A stretch of 64,000 bases of DNA. Source: Gammaproteobacteria bacterium (lineage in GTDB: Bacteria > Pseudomonadota > Gammaproteobacteria > Xanthomonadales > SZUA-36). The notes under the pieces are model-generated. The model was not told the DNA's origin. It ran no database searches and saw only the letters and a program-made list of their open reading frames with translations. Shown in pieces: positions 14,544 to 23,265 of the stretch. Each line of letters opens with the position of its first letter. Within the stretch, counting starts at the first letter, position 1. The translations under genes and the position numbers were made by a program. Where the stretch lies: positions 1-64,000 of the forward strand of contig JAUHYP010000001.1 in NCBI GenBank assembly GCA_030426265.1. Reading direction: 5' to 3'.

Positions 14544-16217
14544 ATGAAACCCCTGAAGCCATGGATCGCCAGCGGGGCGCCGTGGATCTGGCTGCAGGCG
14601 GCCGCGGTCGCCCTGTCCCTGGTCCTGGTGTTCGGCGTGATCTTCCTGCTGGCCACGCGCGGGCTGGCGCATTTCTGGCCGGCGCCCGTCGAGGAGTGGG
14701 TCGTGGCCGAAGACGGGGGCGAGCAGCGGGTCCTGGTCGGCCAGCTGCACCGCAGCGAACGGGTGGACGCCGAGCGTCTGCGCGAGGCCGGCGTCACGTT
14801 CCCCGAATCAGAACGACGCGTGCTGCGCCACCTGCTCAAGACCGGCAACCGCGACCTGACCGGGCAGGACTTCACCTGGGTGCTGGACCGGGAGATCCGC
14901 TCCCGGGCCCGTCCCGACAACCTGCTGGTGCTGGACCGCACGCGCTGGGGTGATTTCTACGGCCGCCTGGCCGGCATTCGCGAGGACGGAATCCTGCTGC
15001 CGCCAGCCGACAACCCCTGGGGAGAACTGGACCAGCGCCTGGAGCGGGTGCAGGGCCTGCGTGCGCGCATCGACGAACTCGAGCGCGGCGAGGTCGGCAG
15101 CGTGAACTACCGCCTGGAGCGCCTGCGGCTCGAGGAGCTGTCGCTGCGCCAGGGCCTGGCGCCGGGAGAGGCGGTCTCCAGGGACGCGCTGGCGAAGATC
15201 GAGGCGGAGCGCTCCGAGTTGCAGGCGGCCTTCGACGGCTTTTCCGCGGAACTCGGCACGCTCTATGCCGAAATCGGACGTGACCGCCTGCTCATGACGG
15301 CCGGTGGAACGGAGGTGGAGATTCCCCTGGGCGAGGTCGTCGACGCCTGGCGGCCCAACACCATGACCTGGCGCGAGGGCCTGGTGCACTATTTCGGCCG
15401 GATCTGGGCCTTCGTGTCCGAACCGCCGCGCGAGGCGAACACGGCGGGCGGCATCTTCCCCGCCATCTTCGGCACCGTACTGATGGTGCTGCTGATGAGC
15501 GTCTTCGTGACACCCCTGGGCGTGCTCGCGGCGGTGTACCTGCACGAGTACGCCACCCAGGGCTGGCTGACCCGCCTTGTGCGCATTTCCGTACACAACC
15601 TGGCGGGGGTGCCGTCCATCGTCTACGGCGTGTTCGGCCTGGGATTTTTCGTCTACGTCGTCGGTGGCGGCATCGATCGCCTGTTCTTCGACGAGGCGCT
15701 GCCGTCGCCGACCTTCGGTTCCGGGGGGCTGTTCTGGGCCTCGCTGACCCTGGCCTTGCTGACCATGCCGGTGGTGATCGTGTCCACGGAAGAGGGCCTG
15801 TCACGCATCCCGCGCGCGTTGCGCGAGGGCAGCCTGGCCCTGGGCGCGACGCGCTGGGAGACGCTCTGGCGCACCATCCTGCCCATGGCGAGCCCCGGTA
15901 TCCTGACGGGCGTGATTCTCGCCGTGGCCCGCGCCGCCGGCGAGGTGGCGCCGCTGATGCTGGTCGGCGTGGTCAAGATGGCGCCCGCGCTGCCCCTGGA
16001 CGGTGATTTCCCCTTCCTTCACCTGGACCGCAAGTTCATGCACCTGGGCTTTCACATTTATGATGTAGGCTTTCAAAGCCCGAACGTGGAGGCCGCCCGT
16101 CCCCTGGTATACGCGACGGCCCTGCTGCTGGTACTCATCACCCTGTTACTGAACCTGGCGGCCATCGGCATGCGCAACCGCCTGCGCGAACGCTATCGCA
16201 GCCTGGAAGCCCAATGA
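14544..16217 (+). CDS. pstA: phosphate ABC transporter permease PstA, long form
   Basis: 557 residues against about 300 for E. coli PstA. One N-terminal membrane helix ([20 protein letters not shown]) is followed by a periplasmic insertion of about 240 residues with a coiled-coil stretch ([20 protein letters not shown]). The permease proper runs from about residue 302 ([18 protein letters not shown]), with the coupling loop [20 protein letters not shown]. The insertion parallels the one in PstC and may dock with it. A TTG and leader residues 18 bp upstream are in frame, but the ATG at 14544 fits the membrane topology. Its stop overlaps the pstB start by 4 bp. Confidence 0.92.
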   Translation: MKPLKPWIASGAPWIWLQAAAVALSLVLVFGVIFLLATRGLAHFWPAPVEEWVVAEDGGEQRVLVGQLHRSERVDAERLREAGVTFPESERRVLRHLLKTGNRDLTGQDFTWVLDREIRSRARPDNLLVLDRTRWGDFYGRLAGIREDGILLPPADNPWGELDQRLERVQGLRARIDELERGEVGSVNYRLERLRLEELSLRQGLAPGEAVSRDALAKIEAERSELQAAFDGFSAELGTLYAEIGRDRLLMTAGGTEVEIPLGEVVDAWRPNTMTWREGLVHYFGRIWAFVSEPPREANTAGGIFPAIFGTVLMVLLMSVFVTPLGVLAAVYLHEYATQGWLTRLVRISVHNLAGVPSIVYGVFGLGFFVYVVGGGIDRLFFDEALPSPTFGSGGLFWASLTLALLTMPVVIVSTEEGLSRIPRALREGSLALGATRWETLWRTILPMASPGILTGVILAVARAAGEVAPLMLVGVVKMAPALPLDGDFPFLHLDRKFMHLGFHIYDVGFQSPNVEAARPLVYATALLLVLITLLLNLAAIGMRNRLRERYRSLEAQ

Positions 16218-17062
16218 GCGAAGCCCACCTGCCAGAAGACCCCAGCGGCGACACCGAACTGCCGGAGGAAACGGCCGCGCCGTCGCCTGCGCCGGAGTCG
16301 TCCCGCAACGAGCACCTGATCCGCGTGCGGGACCTGAACCTCTGGTACGGCAACCAGCAGGCCCTGGAACACGTGGACCTGTCGATCCGGCGTCACCGGG
16401 TCACCAGCTTCATCGGCCCTTCGGGTTGTGGCAAGACCACCCTGCTGCGCTGTTTCAACCGGCTCAGCGACCTGGTGCCGGAGTGCCGCGTGGTGGGTGA
16501 CATCGAGCTGGAAGGGGAGAGCGTCTTCGCGCCCGAGGTCGACGTTTCCCAGCTGCGGCGCCAGGTGGGCATGGTGTTCCAGAAGCCCAACCCCTTCCCG
16601 AAGTCGATCTACGAGAACGTGGCGTATGGATTGCGCGTGCAGGGCATCAACAAGCGCCGCACCCTGGACGACACGGTGGAGTGGGCGCTGCGGGCGGCCG
16701 CGCTCTGGGACGAGGTCAAGGACCGCCTGGAGGATTCCGGCCTGACGCTTTCCGGCGGCCAGCAACAGCGCCTGGTCATCGCCCGGGCCATCGCGGTGCA
16801 ACCCAAGGTGATTCTTCTGGACGAGCCCTGCTCGGCCCTGGACCCCATCTCCACGCTCAAGGTGGAAGAGCTGATCCAGCAGTTGCGGGAGCAGTACACG
16901 ATCATCGTGGTCACCCACAACATGCAGCAGGCCGCGCGCGTTTCCGACTACACCGCCTTCATGTACATGGGCCGGGTGGTCGAGTACGGCGACACCGACC
17001 AGGTCTTCACCAACCCCCGCGAAAAAGCCACCGAAGACTACATCACCGGCCGTTACGGCTGA
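16214..17062 (+). CDS. pstB: phosphate ABC transporter ATP-binding protein PstB
   Basis: 282 residues. After an acidic 30-residue N-terminal extension the PstB core begins at [20 protein letters not shown]. Walker A is [19 protein letters not shown], the characteristic PstB segment is [20 protein letters not shown], the signature is [16 protein letters not shown] and Walker B is [16 protein letters not shown]. The PNPFPKSI string and the CSALDP variant are PstB hallmarks. It powers phosphate import through PstC/PstA. It overlaps pstA by 4 bp and is followed by phoU after 61 bp. Confidence 0.97.
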   Translation: MSEAHLPEDPSGDTELPEETAAPSPAPESSRNEHLIRVRDLNLWYGNQQALEHVDLSIRRHRVTSFIGPSGCGKTTLLRCFNRLSDLVPECRVVGDIELEGESVFAPEVDVSQLRRQVGMVFQKPNPFPKSIYENVAYGLRVQGINKRRTLDDTVEWALRAAALWDEVKDRLEDSGLTLSGGQQQRLVIARAIAVQPKVILLDEPCSALDPISTLKVEELIQQLREQYTIIVVTHNMQQAARVSDYTAFMYMGRVVEYGDTDQVFTNPREKATEDYITGRYG

Positions 17063-17065
17063 GCG

Positions 17066-17116
17066 CCCAGCATCGAAACAATTGATGCACTGGGTGTCAC
17101 GCTAATCCGATAAAAT
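17066..17116 (+). promoter_or_regulatory. pstB-phoU intergenic hairpin and possible phoU promoter
   Basis: CCCAGCATC (17066-17074) can pair with GATGCACTGGG (17084-17094) to form an imperfect stem-loop. Immediately after it a single PhoB-like 7-mer, GTGTCAC (17094-17100), is followed 10 nt later by TAAAAT (17111-17116), the same geometry as the other Pho promoters. Only one half-site is present, so a separate phoU promoter is possible but weakly supported. Confidence 0.3.
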
Positions 17117-17123
17117 GCCGGCC

Positions 17124-17846
17124 ATGGACAAGCTCAATCTCGGCCAGCACATTTCCCAGCGCTTCAACGAGGAACTCGAGGACGTGCGCAGCAAGGTGCT
17201 GCACATGGGCGGGATCGTCGAGGAGCAGTTGGCGCAGGCCATGAAGGCGTTGCTGGCCGGCGATACCGACCTGGCCAGCGAGGTCATTGCCAAGGACCAG
17301 CGCGTCAATGCCCTGGAACTGGAAATCGACGAGGAATGCACGCGCATCGTGGCGCGCCGCCAGCCGGCGGCCACCGACCTGCGCCTGGTCATGGCCGTGA
17401 TGCGGACCATCAACGATCTCGAGCGCATCGGGGACGAGGTCAAGCGCGTGGCCAAGATGGTGCGCGACAAGCTCGACGGCAGCATGGAAGAGGAAGTGCG
17501 CAACGAGCTGGAGCACATGGGTGAGCAGGTGCGCAACATGTTGCGCCAGGTGCTCGACGCTTTCGCCCGCACGGATGTCGAATCCGCCGTCGAGGTGGCC
17601 AAGGCCGACCGCAAGGTCGACACCAAGTACCAGTCCATCACCCGGCAGCTCATGACCTACATGGCGCAGGACCACAGCTCCATTCCGCGCGTGCTCAATG
17701 TCCTTTGGGCGGCCCGCGCCCTTGAGCGCATGGGTGACCGCTGCCAGAACATCGCCGAGTACGTGATCTACCTGGTGATCGGCAAGGACGTGCGCCACGC
17801 CAGCCTGGATGACGTCATGGCGGAGTTGAAGGCGCGCTCCAGGTAA
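17124..17846 (+). CDS. phoU: phosphate signalling regulator PhoU
   Basis: 240 residues, all helical, with the two PhoU repeats. The first contains VLHMGGIVEEQLAQAMKALL and the acidic metal-binding E/DxxxD region (VIAKDQRVNALELEIDEEC). The second contains IPRVLNVLWAARALERMGDR and CQNIAEYVIYLVIGKDVRH. PhoU links the Pst transporter to PhoR and represses PhoB output when phosphate is sufficient. The ATG at 17124 begins MDKLNLGQHIS; an alternative at 17115 adds three residues. It is the last gene of the pst operon; a strong terminator follows 4 bp after the stop. Confidence 0.96.
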   Translation: MDKLNLGQHISQRFNEELEDVRSKVLHMGGIVEEQLAQAMKALLAGDTDLASEVIAKDQRVNALELEIDEECTRIVARRQPAATDLRLVMAVMRTINDLERIGDEVKRVAKMVRDKLDGSMEEEVRNELEHMGEQVRNMLRQVLDAFARTDVESAVEVAKADRKVDTKYQSITRQLMTYMAQDHSSIPRVLNVLWAARALERMGDRCQNIAEYVIYLVIGKDVRHASLDDVMAELKARSR

Positions 17847-17850
17847 AGAA

Positions 17851-17875
17851 AAAGGCGCGCCGAGGCGCGCCTTTT
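17851..17875. terminator. bidirectional intrinsic terminator after phoU
   Basis: A perfect 10-bp stem, AAAGGCGCGC (17851-17860) and GCGCGCCTTT (17865-17874), with a CGAG loop is followed by Ts on the plus strand. On the minus strand it is followed by CCTTTTTCTTT. It ends both the pst-phoU transcript and that of the convergent beta-helix gene. Confidence 0.9.
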
Positions 17876-17906
17876 CCCTATCCCCCCCAGAGGGTGGGTC
17901 GGTGGC

Positions 17907-19727
17907 TTACTGCAGGTAGGTGTTCAGGTCCTGCAGGATCCAGCCCGTGGCCCAGTTCAGCTCGCCGCTGGTGGTGCCGAAGGCGCCGACATAGTCTTCG
18001 TTGGTGAAGAAGTCGTCGAAGAGCGAGAAGGGCAGGTCCGCGCCTTCCAGGTGCTCCGAGCCGTCTTCCAGGAAGACGCCGTCCAGTGTGACCGCTTCCA
18101 CCGTGTTGCCATCCTGGGCATTGAACCACTGCTCGGTGGTGTAGCTGCCCGGGTTGTCATCGGCGAACGGCGTGGTGCAGCCGCCCACGATCGAGTTGTT
18201 GATGGTCAGGTTCCCGGACAGGGCGTTCGGGGTGCCGCCGTACTCGAAGGTGGACACGTCGCGCAGGTTGAGACACTCGCCGCCACCCGTCACCAGGACG
18301 TTGCTGAGGTTCGCGCCGGAACCGCGGCGAATCACGATGCCGTCGCTGATGCCGTTGGCGATGAAGGTCGCGTTGGCGATCCAGGGCTTGGAACGCGGCT
18401 CCGCGTTGTTGTTGGAGCTCAGGCCGTCCGCCTCGATGCTGCGCGGGTCTTCACTGGCCGGGGCGCCCACGTCGGGGTTGCGAACCACCAGGGCGTTCTG
18501 AACGCGGCCCTGCCAGCCCTGAACCCAGTCCAGGCCGTCGTCGCCCATGTGGGTGGCGACCAGGTAGCGGGCGTTGTTCGTGCCGCCGAACCATTCGAAG
18601 GCGTCGTCACGGTTGTCGTGCACCTGGACGTATTCGAAGGTCGTGCCGCGGCCCACGCCGTGGAAGGCCACGCCGTTGTACTGGCGTTCCGGATCCTGGT
18701 CGATGTCGCCGCCGGCGTTCTGGACACGCAGGAAGCGCACCGAGCCGCTGCTTTCGTTCGGAGCGTCGCCGCCGTACAGGCTGGAGTCGACTTCGTTCTC
18801 GGCGCAACCCACGCCCTCACACACGTTCACCGGTGCGCGGCCGTGGATGATCAGGCCACCCCACTGCTGGCCGCCCGCGGGCGCTTCGTCCGCGTTCAGC
18901 GGTCCGGCCATTACGATCGGCGCGCTGCGCGTGCCTTCGGCCACCAGCTTGGCGCCCATCTGGACGAACAGGCCGGCGTCGGGGTTGCCGTCGTCACCCC
19001 ACACGATGCGGGTGCCCGGCTCGATGGTCAGCACGACGCCTTCGTTGTCGGTGCCGTCGGTGGTGTCCTGGTTGCCCACGTAGACGCGGCCCAGGCCGTA
19101 CCAAAGGGTGTCGTTGGTCAGCGTCGCGCTTTCGGTAAGCTCGCCCATGATGGCGCAGGCGCGATCTTCACCCGGGACCGCGGTCGCGAACGTCGGGCAG
19201 CCGGCAAACTCGGTGTTGTACACGCACTGGTTGCTTGCGAAACCGGTGATGTCGGACACGTTGTTGTAGGTCTGGTCGAAGTCCGAGTAGTCCTGGTCGG
19301 TCGCCGAGAAGGACAGGCCGATGTTGCCGCAGGTGTTGAAGGTGAAGGTGGCCGTACCGACGACGTCGCCGCCGGCGCCCGGGAAGTTGGGTCCGATGTC
19401 ACCGAACTCACCGCCGGAAACCACGGCGAAATCCATGTCGACCGAGAACTGGCCGGGAGCGACACCCGCGTTGCCGACCAGCCAGATCGGCTCGCCGGTG
19501 GTCGGGTGATAGGTGTAGTAGGCCAGGAACAGGATGCCGGTTTCCATCCCGGTGGGGATGTAGTGGACACCGAGGCCACGGCGGGTGTCCTGGTTGCCAT
19601 CGAGGTTGCTCTGCTCGACGAAGAAACCGTTCAGGTGCTCATCGAGCCAGTCCGCCTGGGCGGTAACGCCAAAGCCGGCCAGGGCAATGCCGGCGACGAC
19701 GGCGCGTAGAGTCTTGGAAGCTTTCAT
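17907..19727 (-). CDS. secreted beta-helix-like protein, PhoB-regulated
   Basis: 606 residues. A Sec signal peptide (MKASKTLRAVVAGIALAGFG, cleavage after AQA) has no lipobox. Residues about 35-125 resemble the WYxP/GEGF-type sandwich module of the hydrolase at 56472 (LAYYTYHPTTGEPIWLVGNA). From about residue 230 the chain has the rhythm of a right-handed beta helix with repeated EPGT, GAKLVAEGT, APIVMAGP, WGGLIIHG, GTTFEYVQVHDN, DDAFEWFGG and GISDGIVIRRGSGAN turns. Eight or so cysteines could form disulfides. Related beta-helix proteins occur near TonB-dependent receptors elsewhere, but I know of no assigned activity. Divergent tandem Pho boxes tie it to the TonB operon. It could be a surface binding partner, a lyase-like enzyme or an export substrate. 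AGAGGA lies 9 nt ahead of the ATG. Confidence 0.8.
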   Translation of the reverse strand: MKASKTLRAVVAGIALAGFGVTAQADWLDEHLNGFFVEQSNLDGNQDTRRGLGVHYIPTGMETGILFLAYYTYHPTTGEPIWLVGNAGVAPGQFSVDMDFAVVSGGEFGDIGPNFPGAGGDVVGTATFTFNTCGNIGLSFSATDQDYSDFDQTYNNVSDITGFASNQCVYNTEFAGCPTFATAVPGEDRACAIMGELTESATLTNDTLWYGLGRVYVGNQDTTDGTDNEGVVLTIEPGTRIVWGDDGNPDAGLFVQMGAKLVAEGTRSAPIVMAGPLNADEAPAGGQQWGGLIIHGRAPVNVCEGVGCAENEVDSSLYGGDAPNESSGSVRFLRVQNAGGDIDQDPERQYNGVAFHGVGRGTTFEYVQVHDNRDDAFEWFGGTNNARYLVATHMGDDGLDWVQGWQGRVQNALVVRNPDVGAPASEDPRSIEADGLSSNNNAEPRSKPWIANATFIANGISDGIVIRRGSGANLSNVLVTGGGECLNLRDVSTFEYGGTPNALSGNLTINNSIVGGCTTPFADDNPGSYTTEQWFNAQDGNTVEAVTLDGVFLEDGSEHLEGADLPFSLFDDFFTNEDYVGAFGTTSGELNWATGWILQDLNTYLQ

Positions 19728-19829
19728 CTATTGGGTCCTCTTGCTTCTGCGTGCAAATGGTCTGCGTACGAATCGTCCGCTTGCTTAAGTAGCCGCCTGC
19801 CACGGCGGCGCGGAAATGGGGCCTGCAGA

Positions 19830-19885
19830 ATCCTAGGGACCGCGCGTTTCAGGACGGTGACTGATTTGTGACAGCGACATGACAG
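19830..19885 (-). promoter_or_regulatory. tandem Pho boxes and promoter of the beta-helix gene
   Basis: Reading the minus strand from 19885, four 7-mers follow each other every 11 bp: CTGTCAT, CTGTCAC, CAGTCAC and CTGAAAC (the last at 19852-19846). Ten nucleotides later comes TAGGAT (19835-19830) as the -10. Two full Pho boxes in perfect phase with the -10 imply strong PhoB dependence. The leader to the ATG at 19727 is about 96 nt. Confidence 0.85.
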
Positions 19886-19897
19886 GATCACTGGTCC

Positions 19898-19931
19898 CTG
19901 TCATATCCCTGTCACAAGGGGTTTCTAGAAT
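19898..19931 (+). promoter_or_regulatory. Pho box and promoter of the TonB operon
   Basis: CTGTCAT (19898) and CTGTCAC (19909) in 11-bp register form a near-consensus Pho box. TAGAAT (19926-19931) lies exactly 10 nt after the second half. The transcript should start near 19938, giving an 88-nt leader to the DUF3450 start. It is back to back with the tandem boxes of the divergent gene, with 12 bp between the two sets. The rest of the 298-bp intergenic region 19728-20025 is untranslated leader on either side. Confidence 0.87.
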
Positions 19932-20025
19932 CCTCCCACCATCGATCGAACCCCGGCAGGGGCTGCCCCCCTGAATCCAAGAACGATTACAACGCCGATC
20001 ACAACACCGATACGGAATCAACGAG

Positions 20026-20805
20026 ATGACCCCTCTTCGACTGACCGTGGCTGTCGCCGTCCTCGGGACCGCTGGCCTTTTCAGCGCGCCCGCCGCCTTC
20101 GCACAGGCCGACGGCACGCTCGCCGAACGACTCATCACCCTGCGCGGGCAGGTGGACGAGCTGCAGAGCGAGCTGGACCTGCGCCGCGAAGAACACAAGA
20201 ACCGCATGGCCTATCTCACGGCCCAGCTCGCCGACCTCGAGGCGAACCGGGACCGGGAGCAGCTGCGCGTGAGCCAGCTCGAGACCGATCTCGAGGAGAT
20301 GCGCGTGGAAATCAGCGAGGCGGGCGTCAGCTCCGGCTCGCTCACACCGTTCCTCAAGAACCAGATCGTCGCCCTGCGCGAACAGGTGCGGACCGGTTTC
20401 CCCTTCAAGGTGCAGGAGCGCCTGTCGGTGCTGGAGGAACTGGAAACGCAGCTCGACAACGGCGTGATCTCGGCCCAGCGCGGGGTGAACCGCCTCTGGG
20501 CCTTCATCGAGGACGAATTCCGCATCTCCCGCGAGAACGCCATCTACTCGCAGTCCATCGCGCTCGACGGCGAGAACGTGCTGGTGGACGTGGCCAAGCT
20601 CGGCAACGTGATGATGTATTTCCGAACCCGCGACCTGCAGTACGGCCGCGCGGTGCAGACGCCCCAGGGCTGGCGTTTCGAGCGCCTCGACAGCGCCCAG
20701 GACCAGGAGCGGGTCGCCCGCCTGTTCGATTCCCTGCGTAAGCAGATCCGCCAGGGGTACTTCGAACTGCCGGAAGCCCTGCCGCTGAAGGGAGACGCCT
20801 CGTGA
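20026..20805 (+). CDS. DUF3450 periplasmic coiled-coil protein of the TonB2-type system
   Basis: 259 residues with a Sec signal peptide ending AFA-QADG. Residues about 30-110 are a long coiled coil (RLITLRGQVDELQSELDLRR; LETDLEEMRVEIS). The compact C-terminal part contains GFPFKVQERLSVLEELETQ, ISAQRGVNRLWAFIEDEFRI, LGNVMMYFRTRDLQYGRAVQ and WRFERL, the DUF3450 pattern. The same gene precedes ttpC-exbB-exbD-tonB in Vibrio-type TonB2 clusters. Its role there is unclear, but it is presumably a periplasmic partner of the TtpC coiled coil. It is the first gene of the PhoB-controlled operon and overlaps the next by 4 bp. Confidence 0.88.
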   Translation: MTPLRLTVAVAVLGTAGLFSAPAAFAQADGTLAERLITLRGQVDELQSELDLRREEHKNRMAYLTAQLADLEANRDREQLRVSQLETDLEEMRVEISEAGVSSGSLTPFLKNQIVALREQVRTGFPFKVQERLSVLEELETQLDNGVISAQRGVNRLWAFIEDEFRISRENAIYSQSIALDGENVLVDVAKLGNVMMYFRTRDLQYGRAVQTPQGWRFERLDSAQDQERVARLFDSLRKQIRQGYFELPEALPLKGDAS

Positions 20806-22223
20806 ACCGCCTTCACACCACCACGCGCCTGGCCCTGGCCGGGCTGCTGGCAGCCACCTTCTCCCTGGCCGCTTTCGGACAGGATGAATCAGCGCCGGCA
20901 GCGGAGCCGGCCCTGCCGCCGGTTCCACCGGTGAACGAACAGGACGCCCTGGACCAGCTCGAGGCCGCCTACCAGAAGGAATACGCCTTCCTGGAAGCGC
21001 AGCTGCGCGATCTTCAGGCCCGCGTGTCGGCCTTCGACAACCAGTCCACCACCGACGAACGCAATCGCGAAGCCCAGATCGACCGGGTCGAGGGCGAGTG
21101 GCTGAGTCTGCAGTCCCGCGCCGAGCGCACCCAGGAATTCATGACCGAGGCGACCCGCGAACTCGAGTCGGTGGACGACGCCCGGACCACGCTGGAAGCG
21201 ACCTTCCTGCAGGCCGATTCCACGCTGGAGGAATACGACGTCGCCGAGCTGAAGTCCGAGGAATACCTCTCCAGCCCGGACGGTGACCGCATCGAAACGG
21301 TGTTCGGCCACGCCATTCGCCTGCTGGGCCAGGTCAGCACGATGTACGAACGCAGCGGTCCCTTCTTCCTGCGCGACGGCACCGAAGTGCAGGGCCAGGT
21401 CATCCGGGTGGGCAACATCGCCGCCTACGGCGTGAGTCCGCAGGGCTCCGGCGCCCTGGCGCCCGCCGGCGAGGGCCGCCTCAAGGTCTGGTCCACCCCG
21501 GCCGAGGACACCGCCACCGCCCTGGGCGCCGGTAGCGCCCCCGACGTGCTGGGCATGTTCCTGTTCGAGTCCGAGGCCAAGGCCATCGAGGAGCAGGAGG
21601 GCAAGACCCTGCTCAGCGTGATCAACAGCGGTGGCACCATCGGCTGGATCATCGTGGTGCTGGGCCTGATCGGCCTGCTGCTGGCCGTGCTGCGCTTCAT
21701 GTTCCTGCGTTCCGCCAGCGCTTCCACCTCGAAGATCGTCGACGCGGTAGGCGAGGAAGTGCGTGAAGGCCGCCTCGAGGCCGCGCTGAAGGCCTGTGAC
21801 AACTTCAAGGGCTCCACGGCGCGCGTCGTGAAGGCCGCGGTGCGCAACCTCGACCGCGACCGGGCGCACCTGGAGGACATCATCTCGGAGGCCATCCTGC
21901 ACGAGTCGGCCCACCTGAACCGCTTCGGGGCCATCATCCTGGTGATCGCCGGCGTCGCGCCCCTGCTGGGCCTGCTCGGAACGGTGACGGGGATGATCAC
22001 GACCTTCGACATCATCACCGAGTTCGGTACGGGCGATCCCAAGCTGCTGTCCGGTGGCATTTCCATCGCCCTGGTGACGACGGAGCTGGGCCTGGCGGTC
22101 GCCATTCCCATGCTGCTGCTGGGCAACATCCTGTCCGGCTGGGCGGAGTCCATCAAGGACGGCATGGAGAAGGGCGCGCTGCGCGTGATCAACAACTACA
22201 AGGAACACCGGCGGACCGCCTGA
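20802..22223 (+). CDS. TtpC-type MotA/TolQ/ExbB proton-channel protein with large periplasmic domain
   Basis: 473 residues, more than twice the size of ordinary ExbB. A signal peptide (LALAGLLAATFSLAAFG) leads to a periplasmic coiled-coil region (about 45-150) and a further globular part to about residue 260. The channel domain follows: TM1 at about 275 (IGWIIVVLGLIGLLLAVL), TM2 at about 375 (AIILVIAGVAPLLGLLGTVT) and TM3 at about 420 (ISIALVTTELGLAVAIPMLL). This architecture is that of TtpC, the third channel protein of TonB2 systems. Placed between DUF3450 and a normal ExbB it supports a TonB2-type energiser rather than the classical three-gene set. Confidence 0.92.
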   Translation: MNRLHTTTRLALAGLLAATFSLAAFGQDESAPAAEPALPPVPPVNEQDALDQLEAAYQKEYAFLEAQLRDLQARVSAFDNQSTTDERNREAQIDRVEGEWLSLQSRAERTQEFMTEATRELESVDDARTTLEATFLQADSTLEEYDVAELKSEEYLSSPDGDRIETVFGHAIRLLGQVSTMYERSGPFFLRDGTEVQGQVIRVGNIAAYGVSPQGSGALAPAGEGRLKVWSTPAEDTATALGAGSAPDVLGMFLFESEAKAIEEQEGKTLLSVINSGGTIGWIIVVLGLIGLLLAVLRFMFLRSASASTSKIVDAVGEEVREGRLEAALKACDNFKGSTARVVKAAVRNLDRDRAHLEDIISEAILHESAHLNRFGAIILVIAGVAPLLGLLGTVTGMITTFDIITEFGTGDPKLLSGGISIALVTTELGLAVAIPMLLLGNILSGWAESIKDGMEKGALRVINNYKEHRRTA

Positions 22224-22226
22224 GCC

Positions 22227-22853
22227 ATGCAGCAGTCGATCCTCCAGGAGTTCCTGTCCTACATCGAGGCCGGCGGCTGGGTGATGCCCCCGCTGATCTT
22301 CCTGATGATCGTGCTCTGGTACGCCATCGGCTACCGGGCGGCGGCCTTGCGCCGCGGCACGCAGCGCGGACCACGTCGCCTGCTGGACAAGGCCGAACGC
22401 AAGCCGGAAAAAGCCGGCAAGTTGCTGGCCGGTGACGGCATCCTGGTCAGCGCCGCGCGCAAGGGCCTGGAGCTCAAGGACCGCGGCGTGATCGAGTTGC
22501 GCGGCTTTCTCGACGATGCCTTTGCCGAGGAGTACCGGGAGATCCGCAAGTTCGACGTGCTGATCCGCACCATCGTCGGTGTCGCGCCGCTGCTGGGGCT
22601 GCTGGGCACGGTGATCGGCATGATCGAAACCTTCGACTCCCTGGGCGACATGTCGCTGTACTCCCAGTCCGGCGGGATCGCCGGCGGGATTTCGCAGGCC
22701 CTGTTCACCACCCAGATGGGCCTGGCGGTTTCCATCCCCGGCCTGATCGTGAACGGGGTGCTGAACCGCAAGCAGAAGGACCTGGAGCTCGAACTGGCCC
22801 AGATGAAAGACATCCTGTGCGCCGAACAGACGGCGGAGCAGGGAGGACACTGA
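22227..22853 (+). CDS. exbB: ExbB-like biopolymer transport proton-channel subunit
   Basis: 208 residues, typical for TonB2-type ExbB. TM1 is near the N-terminus (GWVMPPLIFLMIVLWYAIGY); a cytoplasmic domain follows; TM2 is IVGVAPLLGLLGTVIGMIET and TM3 is FTTQMGLAVSIPGLIVNGVL, with the conserved small and Thr residues that line the proton path. It forms the pentameric motor with ExbD. The start is 3 bp after the TtpC-type gene stop, and a single base separates its stop from exbD. Confidence 0.93.
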   Translation: MQQSILQEFLSYIEAGGWVMPPLIFLMIVLWYAIGYRAAALRRGTQRGPRRLLDKAERKPEKAGKLLAGDGILVSAARKGLELKDRGVIELRGFLDDAFAEEYREIRKFDVLIRTIVGVAPLLGLLGTVIGMIETFDSLGDMSLYSQSGGIAGGISQALFTTQMGLAVSIPGLIVNGVLNRKQKDLELELAQMKDILCAEQTAEQGGH

Positions 22854-22854
22854 G

Positions 22855-23265
22855 ATGCGTTACCGCGAACGGAAAGAGACCACCGAAGACATCAACATCT
22901 CCCCGTTGATCGACATGGTGTTCATCCTGCTGATCTTCTTCATGGTGTCGACGACCTTCGTGAAGGACATGAAGCTGGACCTGAACCGCCCCGCGGCGGC
23001 CAGCGCCAGCGCGGCCTCCACCAAGGCGATCCGCCTCTACATCGACAATGCCGGTGACATCTACCTGGACGGCGAACCGGTGCGCATCTGGGTGATCCAG
23101 AGCCGCATCCGTGATCAGCTGGCCGGCAGCACGGGCAAGTCCGTGCTGGTGGTGACCGATGACGGCGTGCCCGCCGGCCGCCTCGTGGAAGTGGTGGACC
23201 AGGCGCGCCTGGCCGGCGCCACCGACGTGGGCGTGGCCACCGTGGAGGAAGCGGGAGCCGGCTGA
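22855..23265 (+). CDS. exbD: ExbD-like proton-channel subunit
   Basis: 136 residues. A short cytoplasmic N-terminus is followed by the single helix SPLIDMVFILLIFFMVSTTF, which carries the proton-translocating Asp (Asp20 here, the equivalent of Asp25 of E. coli ExbD). The periplasmic ExbD/TolR domain ends GATDVGVATVEEA. It couples proton flow through ExbB to TonB. The stop overlaps the tonB start by one base. Confidence 0.94.
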   Translation: MRYRERKETTEDINISPLIDMVFILLIFFMVSTTFVKDMKLDLNRPAAASASAASTKAIRLYIDNAGDIYLDGEPVRIWVIQSRIRDQLAGSTGKSVLVVTDDGVPAGRLVEVVDQARLAGATDVGVATVEEAGAG

